DNA from: Betaproteobacteria bacterium
GTDB taxonomy: Bacteria; Pseudomonadota; Gammaproteobacteria; Burkholderiales; Usitatibacteraceae
Direction of reading: 5' to 3'
Assembly (NCBI GenBank): GCA_012274175.1
Contig: JAAOZZ010000379.1
Location: 1 to 6,484, forward strand
Length of the DNA: 6,484 nt
Part shown: piece by piece, positions 5,820 to 6,484 of the stretch
Layout of the letters: every line of letters begins with the position of its first letter
Numbering within the stretch: the first letter of the stretch is position 1
Program-made: the position numbers and the translations under genes
The notes under the pieces: model-generated
The model's input: only the letters and a program-made list of their open reading frames with translations
Told to the model about the DNA's origin: nothing
The model's database searches: none

Positions 5820-6484
5820 ATGCTCCACCGCTACACCTTCCGCGCGATGGCCGCGGACAACGAGGTACAGGTGCATTCCCCGGATACGGCGCTCGCCGCC
5901 GCCGCGTCCGCGCGCGCCATCGAGGAGGTGGCGCGCATCGAGGCGAAGTACTCCCGCTATCGCGCCGACAGCGTGGTCGCGCGCATCAATGCAGCCTCGG
6001 GCGGCCCGCCGGTCGACGTCGACGAGGAAACCTGGAAGCTCCTCGCCTTCGCCGACGCGTGCTTCCGCCAGAGCGAAGGGCGCTTCGATGCGACTTCCGG
6101 CGTGCTGCGCCGGGCATGGGACTTTCAGGGCTCGAGCGTGCCGTCCCAGGAAGCGCTCGAGGGGTTGCTGCCGCTCGTGGGGTGGCATCGCGTGGAGCTG
6201 GAGCCGGGACGCGTGCGCCTGCCGCTTCCGGGCATGGAGCTCGACTTCGGCGGCTTCGGGAAGGAGTACGCCGTGGATCGCGCCGCACTCGCGCTGCGGC
6301 AAGCCGGCGCCGAGAGCGCGATCGTGAACCTCGCGGGCGATCTCGCGATCCTCGGTCCGCAGCCCGACGGTTCGCCGTGGAGCGTGGGCATACGGCATCC
6401 GCGGCGGGAGGGCGCGGTGCTCGCCTCGCTGCCCGTGGTCTCCGGCGCCCTCGCCACCAGCGGCGACTACGAGCGCTACATCGA
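5820..6484 (+). CDS. apbE: ApbE-type FAD:protein FMN transferase (3' end outside window)
   Basis: ApbE enzymes transfer FMN from FAD to a Ser or Thr of a target flavoprotein, using magnesium. The gene begins at ATG 5820, 6 nt after the DUF3570 stop, with no clear Shine-Dalgarno site, and runs off the window after 221 codons. Family motifs in order are RYRADSVVARIN (47-58; the region that carries the S.vs.iN pattern), EGRFDATSGVLRRAWDF (86-102), LDFGGFGKEYAVDRA (141-155), NLAGDLAILG (170-179), PWSVGIRHP (186-194) and ALATSGDYERYI (210-221), the last being the conserved metal-site loop. The N-terminus goes straight into the fold (F7-R-A-M-A-A-D-N-E) with no signal peptide or lipobox, unlike many exported ApbE proteins, so this one may be cytoplasmic. 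The NLAGD motif has Ala where many family members have Gly. Position in the operon suggests its substrate is a product of the same cluster. Confidence 0.92.
   Translation, partial: MLHRYTFRAMAADNEVQVHSPDTALAAAASARAIEEVARIEAKYSRYRADSVVARINAASGGPPVDVDEETWKLLAFADACFRQSEGRFDATSGVLRRAWDFQGSSVPSQEALEGLLPLVGWHRVELEPGRVRLPLPGMELDFGGFGKEYAVDRAALALRQAGAESAIVNLAGDLAILGPQPDGSPWSVGIRHPRREGAVLASLPVVSGALATSGDYERYI

Noticed and set aside
4611..6398. A 595-codon minus-strand open frame opposite the DUF3570 and ApbE genes
   Set aside because: It covers two well-supported families on the other strand, has Arg/Ala/Gly-rich composition and no domain. Long antisense frames are common at this GC content.

Overview
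The window is high-GC, densely coded DNA from a proteobacterium. The pmbA C-terminus, the Tat-dependent TRAP system and the TlpA/DUF4266/DUF3570/ApbE cluster together suggest a beta- or gammaproteobacterium, and I lean towards beta. That placement is an impression from gene content, not a measured result. There are no RNA genes, mobile elements, CRISPR arrays or long non-coding stretches.

Left part (1-1420, + strand): the last 67 codons of pmbA (tldE) are followed after 114 bp by a complete gene for a Tat-exported TRAP solute-binding protein that closely resembles TakP, the 2-oxo-acid (pyruvate) binding protein of Rhodobacter. Middle part (1484-3837, - strand): dctQ and dctM, the small and large TRAP membrane subunits, lie convergent to the binding-protein gene. 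The two transcription units meet at one symmetric hairpin (1436-1472) that can terminate both. All three TRAP parts are present, but the binding protein is transcribed separately from the permease. The large subunit is unusually long (587 aa), with an extra membrane block in the middle and a soluble tail.

Right part (3936-6484, + strand): four tightly coupled genes point away from dctQ. They encode a TlpA-like periplasmic thioredoxin, a 72-aa DUF4266 lipoprotein ending in Gly-Gly-Gly-Cys-Gly-Cys-Asn, a DUF3570 protein that looks like an outer-membrane beta-barrel, and an ApbE-type FAD:protein FMN transferase cut by the window end. Start and stop codons overlap or lie within 6 nt.

The most interesting observation is that the DUF3570 protein carries a segment, DIVTGAS, that matches the Dxx(S/T)GA(S/T) consensus of ApbE flavinylation sites, with a second TGAS 19 residues later, while its next-door gene is an ApbE. 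This suggests, but does not prove, an uncharacterised system that places covalent FMN on an outer-membrane protein, with a thiol reductase and a Cys-tailed lipoprotein as partners.
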